Part shown: piece by piece, positions 39,399 through 49,866 of the stretch | Numbering within the stretch: the first letter of the stretch is position 1 | Layout: every line of letters starts with the position of its first letter | NCBI GenBank assembly: GCA_030068145.1 | Contig: JAPJBO010000328.1 | Coordinates: 160,575 to 224,574 of the forward strand | DNA: 64,000 nt | Reading direction: 5' to 3' | Origin: Diplonema papillatum | Taxonomy: Eukaryota; Euglenozoa; Diplonemea; Diplonemida; Diplonemidae | Position numbers and translations under genes: made by a program | The notes under the pieces: generated by a model | What the model saw: only the letters and a program-made list of their open reading frames with translations | What the model was told of the DNA's origin: nothing | The model's database searches: none

Positions 39399-41374
39399 TA
39401 GGGTAAGGTGCCTTAGGGGACTAGTCCCAATATATAATATAAATGTGCCCTTAGGGGACTAGTCCCACTTGGAAATTGTTACCTTGACTTTTGTCAGGGA
39501 AATGCACCTAGCAGATTTTGAGCAAATTTTGGAAATTTTCATTTTTTCCAGATTTTTGCAGGATTTGGCCATTTTTGCCGATGTTTCCAGATTTTGGCCA
39601 TTTTTGCCCAATTTTGCCGATTTTTCCACATTTTGGCCATTTTGCCGATTCGTAGTACCGATCTGTGGTTCGCCTATCAAAGCATCTGGCTGGCTGCCAG
39701 CGGAAAGTGCGTTCAGGAGGCCAGCGATAAACCAACGCATGAAACAGCTAAGCAACTGCTCAGCAAGTGCACAGAAGCCGATCTCGCTGCATTAAGCGAC
39801 ACCAACGTCACAAGGACTCGTGCGACAATTGTAGAATTGATAGCCGAAGTTGCGAAGACCCTCGCGTCGTCTGAATTTGAAGAAAAACATCATCTTGATG
39901 TATTAGTCGCGCTCGTTCTCAATGAAGTAGTGCTGCGTCTATTTGGGGTGAAAGTGCGCTTGCACGAAACGTGCACCTTCTCTGCTGCCGAACACTTGAA
40001 GTCCGGGTGCCGGCAAAGCTCACTGGTTGTCTTGTTCGACGGGGCTCATTTTGCTTCCCTTGTCACCGTGTCTGCTGAAGAACACACGTCTGTTGTGGAA
40101 GGTGAGATGCTGAAGATGATGGCGCGTCTCGACCTCCGCGCAAAATCTCTGCGTAGACGACATCTGAAGTGGCTAAAGACGGCGTTGTCGAAAGTGAAAC
40201 CCGAGAGCATCCGGGCGAGTTTCGTGGTGACCGGGTTGAGTGACGCAAATTTACTGGAAGAGAAAGTTTCCGATCCAACAGGAGATGGAGCCGACCAAGG
40301 TTTCGTTGAAGACAGCCCCCAGGCCACCGGTTGCGGGGACAACGTTCTCGCCGAACTCCTTCGCAATTTCAATGAATGTCTCGTACTGAGTGAATGCGCA
40401 GATTGCATCAACGATTCTGACTTCGCTGATTTTGACCAAGAGCTTGAAGAACTGGCAAACGATGAATGCGTTGCTGTGGAGGTGGATGCGGTTCATGCTA
40501 GTCTTGGGGCTGGCGAGCACGAGAAGAAGCTGGATGGCAATCACCTGGAGAGGCTTTACTCCTTCTTTAAGGACAACTCCGCCTTTGCTTGCGCTGCCCT
40601 TCCATACGACCGGCTTACCCTGTCATCACTGACGCGTGCCCGCCTAATGAACACCTTCGTAAACACTAGCGTGTCAGGAACTCGTGGTTGGCACTGGATG
40701 CTTGTAACAACCGACCGGTCGCTCCGAAGATGCGTTGTATCTTGCTCGCTTTCTGACTTTTGCGGAAGCAAGATAGTCAGCCACCTTGCAACGGTCTTTT
40801 CCGCCGACACCGACTCTTGGTTCATTGAGACGGACGCTCGAGGATGTCAACAAGACGATTGGAGCTGCGGTTACCATTCCTTGTTTGCGGCGCTGCAGTT
40901 CACAGACTGCATCCCAGAGCCGTTGGTGATCCCGCCCACGCCTGTCGTCTTCATTCACAAGTGCCAGAACGCTCTGCAATTGCTGTCATCGTGATGTCTT
41001 GTCGCTAATACTCTGACCGCGGTACGTTTTTCCTGCTCAAAGGCTCGATACACCAAAGATTGTCGGGAACCAAAATGGGGGATCATCATGGGGTTTTCAA
41101 ATTTCACTAAGTACGTCAGACCCCTTGTTTTTAGTACGAAACGTGTTAATTAAGAAACACTTTGGCCAAAAAAGTAGCTAAGAAACATTTACACGTTTCG
41201 TATTAAACCCGCTTACGGTAGTCCCCTAAGGGCACATTTTCATTGGGAAGTACTGGGAAATGCACTTAGCAACTTTTTTGCAAATTCTTACCAGGAATTG
41301 TAATGCAAAATAGGGACTAGTCCCCTAAGGGCACATTTCACATTGGGACTAGTCCCCTAAGGCACTTTTCCCTA
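39399..41374 (+). mobile_element. TIR element carrying a Ulp1-like protease, 1.98 kb
   Basis: The inverted ends of about 60 bp start TAGGG and contain GTGCCTTAGGGGACTAGTCC, then GTGCCCTTAGGGGACTAGTC on each side. A perfect 5-bp direct repeat ATTGT flanks the element (39394-39398, 41375-41379). Inside each end is a direct motif GGGAAATGCAC.TAGCA. The only coding region is the protease frame. No transposase was recognised, so this may be a shortened copy of a larger element or a captured gene. Confidence 0.7.
39594..40994 (+). CDS. Ulp1-like (C48-type) cysteine protease
   Basis: The open frame is about 466 codons, ending TGA at 40994. It has no ATG near its start, and the first 60 bp are a T-rich GCCATTTTTGCC repeat, so translation may begin after an acceptor at about 39655 or use a missing 5' part. 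The C-terminal third shows the Ulp1/adenain layout: His in GWHWMLVTTD, an acidic residue in WFIETD, then the Gln and Cys of GCQQDDWSCGYHSLFAAL. The N-terminal two thirds are helical and unfamiliar. Such proteases cut SUMO-like or polyprotein substrates and occur in several eukaryotic transposon groups. This is one of the few plus-strand genes here. Confidence 0.65.
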   Translation: MAIFAQFCRFFHILAILPIRSTDLWFAYQSIWLAASGKCVQEASDKPTHETAKQLLSKCTEADLAALSDTNVTRTRATIVELIAEVAKTLASSEFEEKHHLDVLVALVLNEVVLRLFGVKVRLHETCTFSAAEHLKSGCRQSSLVVLFDGAHFASLVTVSAEEHTSVVEGEMLKMMARLDLRAKSLRRRHLKWLKTALSKVKPESIRASFVVTGLSDANLLEEKVSDPTGDGADQGFVEDSPQATGCGDNVLAELLRNFNECLVLSECADCINDSDFADFDQELEELANDECVAVEVDAVHASLGAGEHEKKLDGNHLERLYSFFKDNSAFACAALPYDRLTLSSLTRARLMNTFVNTSVSGTRGWHWMLVTTDRSLRRCVVSCSLSDFCGSKIVSHLATVFSADTDSWFIETDARGCQQDDWSCGYHSLFAALQFTDCIPEPLVIPPTPVVFIHKCQNALQLLSS

Positions 41375-41400
41375 ATTGTTATTACGAAAAAATCCCCCTG

Positions 41401-41840
41401 CTACCTGTGCAGCCGGTCGGTCCGCATCGTGCGGGAGATCAGCGTCTGGTTCTGCGCGATGTCCTTCTGGCATACGCGCAGCATGATTTCGTAGAGCGAC
41501 AGCCCCTTCGCGGCGTAGAGCTCGTACTCCCGGAGCTTCGCGGCTTTGTCCTGCTTGTCGTAGCCGCGGATGCAGTGGTCGGCGCGGTCGAGGACCCTGG
41601 CGAACACAGGCTTGCCCCTGGCGACCCGCCTGCTGTCGAGGGTTCCGTGCATCAGCCCGAACGACGGCACCGCGATCTCGCCCTTCTGGAGCGACTGGAG
41701 CCGCTTGACGGGGTTCTTCTTGATCTTGTCTCTTTTCGACAGCACGTCCAACGGCAGTGCCGAGCTCCGCGACGCGCGCAACTGCGACGAAGCTTCGTCC
41801 GGCCCCTCCTTTGCTTCCGGCGCGGGGTCATCGTCGAGAC
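41401..41840 (-). CDS. Terminal exon of an unknown conserved-looking protein
   Basis: From an acceptor CCAACACGCAG the frame reads LDDDPAPEAKEGPDEAS, then LSKRDKIKKNPVKRLQSLQK, GEIAVPSFGLMHGTLDSRRV, ARGKPVFARVLDRADHCIRG and KLREYELYAAKGLSLYEIML to a stop at 41401. Balanced composition and strong GC3 point to a true gene. It could also be read back through the AG without a break for another 30 bp. The C-terminus is basic and helical. I do not recognise the family. Confidence 0.5.
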
Positions 41841-41875
41841 CTGCGTGTTGGATAAGTCGTTCAAGTTGGTGAGTG

Positions 41876-42035
41876 GATTCTCAAGTGAACCTTTACTCTG
41901 GTTTACCCGGATGAAATTCCAAAAGGAAAACCCCCGGATTCTCAAGTGAACCTTTACTCTGGTTTACCCGGATGAAATTCCAAAAGGAAAACCCCCGGAT
42001 TCTCAAGTGAACCTTTACTCTGGTTTACCACCAGA
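41876..42035. repeat. 61-bp tandem repeat
   Basis: 2.6 units of TTCTCAAGTGAACCTTTACT plus CTGGTTTACCCGGATGAAAT and the rest. It is located directly 5' (minus strand) of the 41.4-41.8 kb exon. Confidence 0.85.
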
Positions 42036-42039
42036 GGCT

Positions 42040-42835
42040 ACAATGGGGCAGAGGGGCAAGATCTGGGAGAATGGACATAGGGGAACAGAGGGGTAAAAGA
42101 CGAAGGGTTCCAGTTCATTCTCAGCACTTCTCTCACGCGGAAAGTATCCTGGTGAGAGGAGCATCGTTGTCAAGACCCGCGTTGGGACCCACTTGGAAAG
42201 GAAAGGAAAAAGGCCGTTCCGGGTCCAGGAACGTGACGGTCAACCACAGATTGCAAAGCTGGAGTCGGAGGCAGCACAGTGCTACAATCAACAAAGCCTT
42301 CAGGCCAAAAAACGTCCAGATGCGGAAAACACCCGTTTTTGGCCAAAATCACGTCTCTGTATTATGCACTGGGTAACTCACCCAGTAGTAGTAGTAGTAT
42401 GTGTCGTCTGCCGAAGCAGCCGGAGACAGCAGGCGCAGGGGGCAGGTCTTGCTTTACTTTTCTCTTCTTCATGGAGACCCGCCCCCGGCAATCCCGACTG
42501 TCCAATCACTGTCAAGAAAGGTTTGTGCCCTATAGTGATGAGGTGGTTGACCAGGCCCCCACGAAGCCTCATACACAACACGGCTACAACACGAGGATGC
42601 AGCCCTGCTTAGGTGTGCACTCAGCCATCACAGGGCCTCAGATCTCGCTACTTGACCTGACACAGCTGCCACCCAGAAGGCCGCAGCAGTAACCTTCGCA
42701 ATGAAGGCACGCGCGGCTGAGTGTACGTAGGCGATCCATACAACAGCTGCATCAGACGCAGCTTGATCCGAGAGCTCGCTAGGGGAGGTGACGCTGCTCA
42801 CCTGCCAGTCTCACAACTGACTGCTGCCCCGTAAC
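42040..42835. other. No gene recognised
   Basis: A mixture of short fragments related to R3 and other repeats (GGAGTCGGAGGCAGCACAGT also at 21635). No coding sequence supported. Confidence 0.4.
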
Positions 42836-42837
42836 TC

Positions 42838-43092
42838 ACCAGGGGATGAGCTTCTATATCCACATTTGGACTGTCAGTCCAAATTTGGAAAGGCCGGCGG
42901 GGGAAAAGAAGAAAGAAATGGCCACCATCACCCACAGATGGTGGCCAGTGTGCAATCTGAGGCACTCAGGGCCCAGCATTGTCGTGAAGATACGTCGCGT
43001 CGCGCTGTGTTGAGCCCATTCCTGAGTGAGGACGCAAAACGCCGTTAGCGGTCCAAATTTGGAAAATGTGCCGGAGACCAAGCTAATGCCCT
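42838..43092. repeat. Dispersed repeat R2, copy 2
   Basis: The inverted counterpart of 9296-9570, with GTCCAAATTTGGAAA at both ends in opposite orientation. Confidence 0.65.
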
Positions 43093-43384
43093 GAACTCAC
43101 CCAAAAAAAAAAAAATAACAATAAAAAAAAATCGAAAATCGGGTGGGAGGTTGGGTTGATTTACACTGGGTTGGGCAGGAGTTTGGTGTCTGTAATCTTG
43201 GGTTGGGCAGAGGTTTTGGGTGCCTGTAGTGGGAATTATTTCTCCTATTCTTGCTGAGCTCCAGAAGGGTGAGACCTTTCAGAGGAGAACACTGGCTGCA
43301 GAAGGTCCTGCCTTAGCCAGGACATCAGATTCTGACGCACCATGTACCGTACCGTCTCCCAGGCGGCGGTGCCCCCTGGACCCC

Positions 43385-44075
43385 CCATGCCCGTCCGCTC
43401 TGCCCTGTGGCTGACCGCCTCGACGAGCTCGTGTGCAGCGCAAGCGCCAAGCCCCAAGGTGCGCCACGCCTTGATGCTTTGTTTGGAAAATCGGTAGGAC
43501 GCTACGCAATACGGGGGTTTCGGGGCTACCGGTTGCGGTTGGGGGGACCGAGACTGGCTTTCCGACTTTTCTCTGACTCAGGAAACAAGGTGGCGGGGTC
43601 GCTCCGTGAGGCTTCGGTTCCGATCGTGAGATCGCCCCCCCCCTCTGTGCCCGGGGGTGCTTTTTGTTTCGCATTCCCTCTGGTAGCCCGTAGGCCCACG
43701 AAATTGTCCCTCTTTCTTTGCAATCCTCTCTCCCCCCTCTCTCCGACCCCCTCACACACGGCACACCGGAGGGGCCAGGGCCCCTTCGCTTGTGCGGCGA
43801 CTGCCGTCCTTCCCCCGTATCCCTCCCAGGGGGTATCGTGCGTGCATTGTGGTGCAGTGTCCACGGGGGTGGGGGTCTAGCTGGGCAGCATGCCAGGCTT
43901 CGGTTCCGATCGTGAGGCCCCCCTCAGTGCCCGGGGGCGGGGCTTTTTTTTTTTGCATTCCCTCTGGTAGCCCGTAGGCCCACGAAACTGTCCCAGCCAC
44001 TTGACCCGTAGGCCCGTGGCTCTGCAGAACAGCCGCACACGTGAAGCTTGGCTCGTAGGATAAGTCGTTCAAGTT
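43385..44075 (+). repeat. Dispersed repeat R3, copy 3, with internal duplication
   Basis: R3 sequence (CCGTCCGCTCTGCCCTGTGG, AAGCCCCAAGGTGCGCCACG) up to 43500 and again at 44000-44060 (TGACCCGTAGGCCCGTGGCT). In between is a direct duplication of about 90 bp: GCTTCGGTTCCGATCGTGAG to CCCGTAGGCCCACGAAA at 43612-43705 and 43893-43990. Confidence 0.65.
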
Positions 44076-44324
44076 GGCGAGCCCGGTGGTGGGGACCCAC
44101 TTGCCCTGGAGAGCCAAAATTGTCTAAGACACCTTCACTACCCTAACACACCGGACCTTTTTTGGTTGTGCGCTAGCGGAACTCGCCGGCTTTGGAAACT
44201 TCATGTAGTACGCAGCCAACTTGCAGCCAGTTCAGAAGACGGCGAGCTGAAGTACCACGTTTGGTGGGTCCTATCGCAACAACTCTTCCTTTGCCAAGAC
44301 GACCACCCCCGCCCCCAAAGCGGA

Positions 44325-44500
44325 AAAAGACAGGCGCTTCGTTTTGTTTGTGCGTGCCGGTTGATCGTTTTTCCCACTTGTATCTACCCTGTGTATATTC
44401 AGGTAAGGAATACTGGTCAACCGCCAAAACACGCTGCCTACGTCTTTTCAGCCTGCGCAATACATTGAAGGGCAACCCGCAAGATTGTTCGTACTAAAAC
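44325..44500 (+). repeat. Dispersed repeat R4, copy 3
   Basis: AGACAGGCGCTTCGTTTTGT through GCAAGATTGTTCGTACTAAA. It lies directly next to the donor side of the 44518-44829 exon candidate. Confidence 0.7.
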
Positions 44501-44517
44501 AACACGCCAGCGCACAC

Positions 44518-44829
44518 CTTGCTCGGAGAGGAGTGAGAGGACGGCAGACGGGATTGCGCCGTCCCCGGGGCCCTTGGAGGGCACTGCTGGCAAGCCAGAC
44601 GCGGCTTGCTTCGCGGCCGAGAACGATCCAACCCCGTCGGGGGCCGCGCGGTGGGCCGGTTGCGGGGGCAGCGCCCCGTTGTCGGCGCACTGCGTGATGA
44701 AGCAGCTGTTGCTGACCCCCGGCAGCAGCAGCAGCAGCTGGCTCTCCGATTCACCCGCGACCGGCACCGCGGGCTTCGCGTCCGCCGGCTGCTGCGACTC
44801 CGGGGCTGCGAGTGCCGGTGCGCTGCCGC
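44518..44829 (-). CDS. Candidate internal exon, Ala/Pro-rich protein
   Basis: About 104 codons between an AG (TTCAAAGAG) and a donor CAAG/GTGTGC: APALAAPESQQPADAKPAVP, ESESQLLLLLPGVSNSCFIT, QCADNGALPPQPAHRAAPDG, then SFSAAKQAASGLPAVPSKGP. Amino-acid balance and GC3 fit the genes here. The poly-Leu run comes from a CAG/CTG microsatellite. No partner exons found. Product unknown. Confidence 0.4.
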
Positions 44830-44929
44830 CTCTTTGAATCGACCTGTGCGGCGTGTTTTTCCTTCGTCAGGAAGCGAATGCGTACACTGTGAGGTCCAGC
44901 CTCAGAAGCTGAAGTTAAAGCTGGGGGTA

Positions 44930-45015
44930 AATCTTAGTTTAATGTTTAGGCAGAGCACTGCCTCTCATGCACGGTTGATGCTAGCATCAAGTCTTCTTCG
45001 AGGAAGATGTTGTCT
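44930..45015 (+). ncRNA. Hairpin-string element H, copy 2
   Basis: TAAATCTTAGTTTAATGTTT, then AGGCAG/CTGCCT (loop AGCA), TTGATG/CATCAA (loop CTAG) and TCTTC/GAAGA around TTCGAG (44992-45007). The second stem is fully Watson-Crick where copy 1 has a G-U pair. Confidence 0.45.
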
Positions 45016-45319
45016 GGGAAAGGGATGCGAAATAGACTGGGGGTGGGTGCGGGCTATGCGGTTCCTCTTTTTGTTTGCGCGCACGAGCGGAACTCACCTG
45101 CTTTGGCCGGTTTCATGTAGTACGCTGCCAACTACCAATATTTGGTACATTGAAGAAATTGGAAAACGGGTTTTTGCCTAGAGGCTTTTCGTGTTATTTT
45201 GCAAATGCTTTGAGCTATCTTTGTGTCTGTGCTTTCAGTCGTCTTCTTAACCCTGGTTAAGTGCGCAAAATGGTGTCAGCCGAAGCTGGTAAAGCTTCGG
45301 CGCCGCCCACGTTATGTTT

Positions 45320-45465
45320 GTTTAGCATTGAGTTCTTTTAAGTACATGAACCACATGGATTAGCATGCACTGTGTTTAGCATTGAGTTCTTTTAAGTACA
45401 AAGACAGTGTTTAGCATTGAGTTCTTTTAAGTACATGAACCACATGGATTAGCATGCACACGGGA
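45320..45465. repeat. Short tandem repeat TTTAGCATTGAGTTCTTTTA
   Basis: Three copies of the motif plus two copies of TACATGAACCACATGGATTA in alternating order, just 3' of the WD40 gene. Confidence 0.7.
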
Positions 45466-45468
45466 TGT

Positions 45469-48400
45469 TTAGCACCAGCTGCCAAACATCCCGTGAACAC
45501 CGCGCAAGGTGGTAAAACGCTCTTTTGTTTTCTTTTCGATTGCTTTTGATGGCATGCAGGCCTGATATGCAAGAATGGAAAAGAGACGGGGGAGAAGGGA
45601 AAGGTCATACGATAAGTGCCGGCGCAGGATGTCTTCCGCGGCACGTAAAGACGAGAGGCGTTCGCTGTCCTTTTTGCGCACGAACTCCGGGGAAAGGGCC
45701 TGGGGGAACCCGGCAGCGTACGGGTCGAGGCTGCCGAGGTGCTGCAGCAGGGGGGTCCACACGGAGACGGAGTTGTCGAGACCGGAGGTGACGACGAGGC
45801 GCGCGGGGGCCGAGACGATGAGGACCGAGGACACGACGCTGTTGCGGTGGGCGGCGGCCGGCGGGACGGCGGGTGCCATGGCCGTGCCCGGCAGCTTGTG
45901 GCCGAGCAAAGTGTGCGCGCGCTGGGCGGTGGTCGACAGAAGCGACTGGAAGGACGACAGCGACGAGCTCGCCGAAGAGGAGGCGGCGGTGGAGGTCCGC
46001 GCCGCGTATTCAACGAGCGGCGCCATCGGATACGCATACACGTACCCACCGTCGTCCGCGGCATACAGAACCCGCAGGTTTTCGTCGTAGCTCAGCGTGC
46101 AAATCACAGACGCCGACTCAGCCACGTGCCACGACGCCAGCGGCACAGCGTCCGTCTGCTTGTGGGCCGCGATGCGGTCGAACATCGACCGGAACTTCGA
46201 CCGGGCCCGCGACGAAAGCTTTAACCGCTGCACGGTTGACACCAGCTTCGGCGGGGGGCGGCCGGGGGGCCTGCCGGTCGCCGCCGGCGCTTTGCCGCCC
46301 ACCGAGGTGGTCAACTCGTGCGGGTGCGCCGTGGGGAGCAAGGGGGCGTCGGTGGCGGACGGTGCGTCGGGCTTCGGCAGGAGGGTGTACACGACGATGG
46401 TGGCTCGGTTCGCGACGACGGCGAGCAGCTGGGACTGGTGCAGGAACAGGACGGGGCCGAAGGCCGCGGCGCCGTGCGCGGGCGGCGACGAGAGCGGCTG
46501 CGCCTTGCCCGCCGGCGGGGGGTCGCGCACGCAGACGACCCGCTTCGCGAGTTGGATGGTCAGAAACTCGTCGGCCTTGAGCTTCCACAGCGAGAACCCG
46601 CCAACCCCGCCGACCGCGAGCAGCGCGCGCTTCGCGCAGAAGCACGGCAGGCGGCCGTCGGCGAGCTCCTTGTGCAGCCCCGCGCTGTAGCTCGCCATCG
46701 GCTCAACCGTGCCCGTCCGCAGCGTGATCAAAAACGGCGAACCCTCCCACGTCGACCCGATAACGAACGCCCCCGCCCGCGCGGAGAGGCCCTTGACGTA
46801 CAACAAGTGCCGAACCTCGTCTTGAGGCGCCGCGTGGTACGCGTAGACCAGCGTCCCGTTGCAGGCGGTGAACGCCTTCACCCACCCGAGACGAGTCCCG
46901 ATGAAAATCAGGGTTTCCGACGCGTCGGTCGCCACGGCCGTGATCTGGTCGGGATCGTGCACCGGGTCCGTCGACGACTCCCGCAGCAAGTTCGGGTACG
47001 ACAACCGGAGCTCTCCTGTGATCGCGCTCCAGAAGCGGATGCGCGTCCCTGCCCCCGTGATCAAGACGCCACCGGTCTCAAAGTAACAGGGCGGGGACAC
47101 CGTCGACGCGTCTGCGGTGCACACCGCTGGCGGCGAGGAGGCGGCGCTGTGTCGGTACTCTGCCGTGGCGAACGCCCGTCGTGTATTCACGACGATCTCC
47201 CGTCTGCACGGGATGTACGCAAGGCTTTGGTAGTCCGTGGCTGAAGCGACGGTCGAGGGGAAGTACAACGACTGTGTGCAGCCGAGTGTCCGGATATCCC
47301 AGACTTTGACCATTCCGGAGGTATCCAACGACACCACCTGCGCAGACCCGTCCACGGCGTGCACGCCGATGACGGGAAACCCGTGAGGGTTCACCTTGTC
47401 GACGAAGGTCAAGGGCTGGTGCATGCCGCTGGACACGGGCCACGCTCCGATCTCCTTCGACATGCCGCCGGCCAGCAGCAAGCCGTAGTCTTGGGAAAAC
47501 CCGATGCACAGAGGCGCGCGCAGGCAGGGGAATGAAACGACTACATCACCCCTTGCCTGGTCTTGGATGGTGATTTGCGGGTCCAAGGAAGCGCAGACGA
47601 TCCGACCTGTTAGCGGGAGGACGTACAAGGCATGGAGGGGCGAGTTGTGCGGCTTCGTGGTCAGGACGCACTCAGAGGTGATGGACACGTTCGGGTTGTC
47701 GAGTACTTCCGGCGCGGTCTCGCTGACGTCCCGAGTGCCGTCACGGGTGAGCTGCACTTTGTGGAAGGTGACCTCCCCGGAGCGTGACCCGGCGATCAGT
47801 GTTCGGGTTCGCTTGGCCCACGCGAGCTGCACTTGGCTCTCGCTGAACTTGAGGCTCGTGCGCTTCTTCCGGGTCGCGTGGTCCCAGAGCGCGACGGTCA
47901 GGTTCGAGCTCGCGCCGCCCAGCAGCCGGTACTCCGGGATGCAAACCGAGGCCTGCAGCTTGCCGACGACGGGGAACACCACCGGGGCTGCGAGTCGGTC
48001 CTTCGGGTCGAGGAGCGCCATGCCCGTCTCGCAGTTGACGAGCAGCTGGTCGATCTCCGGAACGTACGACATCCTCCGCATGCTTCCGATGGGGTGGACC
48101 GCCGTGTTGTGCAGGGACGCGGACGAGGCGAGTATCGTTTTGAACGAAGCCGGCATGCCCTGGGGAAGCGGCACGGGGATCCCGAAGCAGCCGGGCACGG
48201 CTGCAAACCGCTGCTTCATCGTGCTGGTCGACGCGACGGAGTACGAGTGGATCTCGCTGGCGCGCGGATCGACCCGCCCGCTGAGGGTCGCGTCTATCAG
48301 GAAGGCCAGGAACTGCTCCCACGAGACGTGCCCGCGCTCGGTGGCGTCGACGGCCGCGAACAGCCGCGCGCCCGCCGCCCTCAGCGCCGCGGGGTCCTCG

Positions 48401-49866
48401 CTCGGCTTCGGGGGGTGGAAGCAGTCGACCCGCTCGGCCTGCGCCGGCCGCTGCTGCGGGGCCCGGCGCTGGGCCGCGGGAGTCCGGGACTTCCCGCTTT
48501 TTTCGCGCCCGTCCGCCGCCGCATGCCGCGGGGCGGCCCCCCCGGGCGAAGGGCAGCCTAGCTTCGCCGCCACGGTGAAGCTGCCGCTGTCCATCACAAG
48601 GGAGCCCAGCCTCGCGGACTCATCGCGAGACGCCGCGAAGCCGGCGGCCGAGTCCAGCAAGGCGGACCCGTGGCGGGAGACTGCAAAGCTCCCGAACGCA
48701 CCGGTCCCCTCCCGGTGCGTGAGGGAGTCCAGCCGGCCGGCGCCGCTGCGGAAGGAAGAGCCCTGGGGGCTCCTCCCCCGCGAATCCAGCTGCTGCTGCA
48801 GCTGCCGCTGCGAGGACGCGCTGGCCGCGAAGCTCGCCGACCCCTGGTTACGATCCGCCCTGCGGAGAGAGGGCGAGCCCGGCCGCGGGGACCCTTTGGC
48901 GGCACTCGCCCCTCCCTCGTCTCTGCCCTCGCCTGCCCCCGGCGACCCCACCCTCGCAGACCCGCTGCGAGGGCGGGCCGCGAAGCTTCCGAACGCGCCG
49001 CCCTCCCGATTGGAGAGGGAACCCAGGCCACCGGTGCCGCTGCGGAAGGACGCGGCTGCGACCCCGCCGCCGGCATTCCTCCCCCGCTGCGAGGGAGAGC
49101 CGGGGGGCTGCTGCTGCTGCGCAGACCCACTGCGACGAGCCGCGAAGCTTGCGCAGCTCGCCGTGGTGCGAGAAGGTGAACCCGGCCGCAGCGAAATGCA
49201 AGGGCTCGCACTTCCCTTGTCTACGTACTCACTTCCCTTGCGTGCCCCCGGCGACCCATCGCGAGCCCCCTGCGTCACGGACCCACTGCGAGCCGCAAAG
49301 CTCAATTCCCTGGGGGCGTCCCCGGTGTGCGCGGGAGCCTCCGCCAGCCCGGATCTGGAGGCCGGGGCGCCTTCCAGAGAGGGCAGGATCGACTGGGGGG
49401 CCGCGAGGCCGGGGCGCGCAGCGGGAGACGCAGCGCCCCGCCGCAGCCCCTCCGCGGCGTCGCCCGCGTACGAGTTGGACCGGACGGTCGGGCGCGCTTG
49501 CCCGCGGAGGGTCGACAAGTGCGCGGCGGTCTTCGCGGCGGCGGCCGCGGCTTGCCGGCCGAGCGGCGGCTGGTTCCGCGACGCCGGCGGCGGGCCCCGG
49601 GGCGGAGATTGCCGGCCCGGCTGGGGTCTCTCCGCCCGCTGCGGGGGTTCGAGGGCAAGCAGGTCGCAGACGAAGCTGCACAACTCCTTCTTGGTGAGAC
49701 AGCCGGCGGGCACATCGTGCGAGGCGAGTGCCGGTGCCCGGCAGCGGCCCGAGGACTTCACGAAGTCCGCGGCCACGACCTCCGGGCGCCAGTTGATGCA
49801 CTGCAGCAAGTCTATCGCGAAGTTGCGCGTCGCGGCTTCGCTCCCGCAGCCGTCGGCCGCCGCCAT
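45469..49866 (-). CDS. EF-hand/WD40 repeat protein (WDR49/WDR64-like), intronless
   Basis: About 1465 codons. I choose the ATG at 49866 (MAAADGCGSEAATRNFAIDL), because the open frame extends only five non-ATG codons further. Residues about 90-470 are a disordered Ser/Gly/Arg/Pro-rich region with repeated RSGS, GSFAA and GSPS motifs. Near residue 500 is a degenerate EF-hand-like segment (LFAAVDATERGHVSWEQFLA). From about 560 to 1400 come WD40-type blades: GGASSNLTVALWDHATRKKR, GSRSGEVTFHKV, SGMVKVWDIRTLG, GAGTRIRFWSAITGEL, TSGLDNSVSVWTPLLQHL. EF-hand plus many WD blades is the plan of WDR49/WDR64 proteins, many of them ciliary. The last 25 or so codons come from a dispersed repeat, so the natural C-terminus may have been replaced. 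The 5' end is triplicated upstream. Confidence 0.8.
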   Translation of the reverse strand: MAAADGCGSEAATRNFAIDLLQCINWRPEVVAADFVKSSGRCRAPALASHDVPAGCLTKKELCSFVCDLLALEPPQRAERPQPGRQSPPRGPPPASRNQPPLGRQAAAAAAKTAAHLSTLRGQARPTVRSNSYAGDAAEGLRRGAASPAARPGLAAPQSILPSLEGAPASRSGLAEAPAHTGDAPRELSFAARSGSVTQGARDGSPGARKGSEYVDKGSASPCISLRPGSPSRTTASCASFAARRSGSAQQQQPPGSPSQRGRNAGGGVAAASFRSGTGGLGSLSNREGGAFGSFAARPRSGSARVGSPGAGEGRDEGGASAAKGSPRPGSPSLRRADRNQGSASFAASASSQRQLQQQLDSRGRSPQGSSFRSGAGRLDSLTHREGTGAFGSFAVSRHGSALLDSAAGFAASRDESARLGSLVMDSGSFTVAAKLGCPSPGGAAPRHAAADGREKSGKSRTPAAQRRAPQQRPAQAERVDCFHPPKPSEDPAALRAAGARLFAAVDATERGHVSWEQFLAFLIDATLSGRVDPRASEIHSYSVASTSTMKQRFAAVPGCFGIPVPLPQGMPASFKTILASSASLHNTAVHPIGSMRRMSYVPEIDQLLVNCETGMALLDPKDRLAAPVVFPVVGKLQASVCIPEYRLLGGASSNLTVALWDHATRKKRTSLKFSESQVQLAWAKRTRTLIAGSRSGEVTFHKVQLTRDGTRDVSETAPEVLDNPNVSITSECVLTTKPHNSPLHALYVLPLTGRIVCASLDPQITIQDQARGDVVVSFPCLRAPLCIGFSQDYGLLLAGGMSKEIGAWPVSSGMHQPLTFVDKVNPHGFPVIGVHAVDGSAQVVSLDTSGMVKVWDIRTLGCTQSLYFPSTVASATDYQSLAYIPCRREIVVNTRRAFATAEYRHSAASSPPAVCTADASTVSPPCYFETGGVLITGAGTRIRFWSAITGELRLSYPNLLRESSTDPVHDPDQITAVATDASETLIFIGTRLGWVKAFTACNGTLVYAYHAAPQDEVRHLLYVKGLSARAGAFVIGSTWEGSPFLITLRTGTVEPMASYSAGLHKELADGRLPCFCAKRALLAVGGVGGFSLWKLKADEFLTIQLAKRVVCVRDPPPAGKAQPLSSPPAHGAAAFGPVLFLHQSQLLAVVANRATIVVYTLLPKPDAPSATDAPLLPTAHPHELTTSVGGKAPAATGRPPGRPPPKLVSTVQRLKLSSRARSKFRSMFDRIAAHKQTDAVPLASWHVAESASVICTLSYDENLRVLYAADDGGYVYAYPMAPLVEYAARTSTAASSSASSSLSSFQSLLSTTAQRAHTLLGHKLPGTAMAPAVPPAAAHRNSVVSSVLIVSAPARLVVTSGLDNSVSVWTPLLQHLGSLDPYAAGFPQALSPEFVRKKDSERLSSLRAAEDILRRHLSYDLSLLPRLFSILAYQACMPSKAIEKKTKERFTTLRGVHGMFGSWC

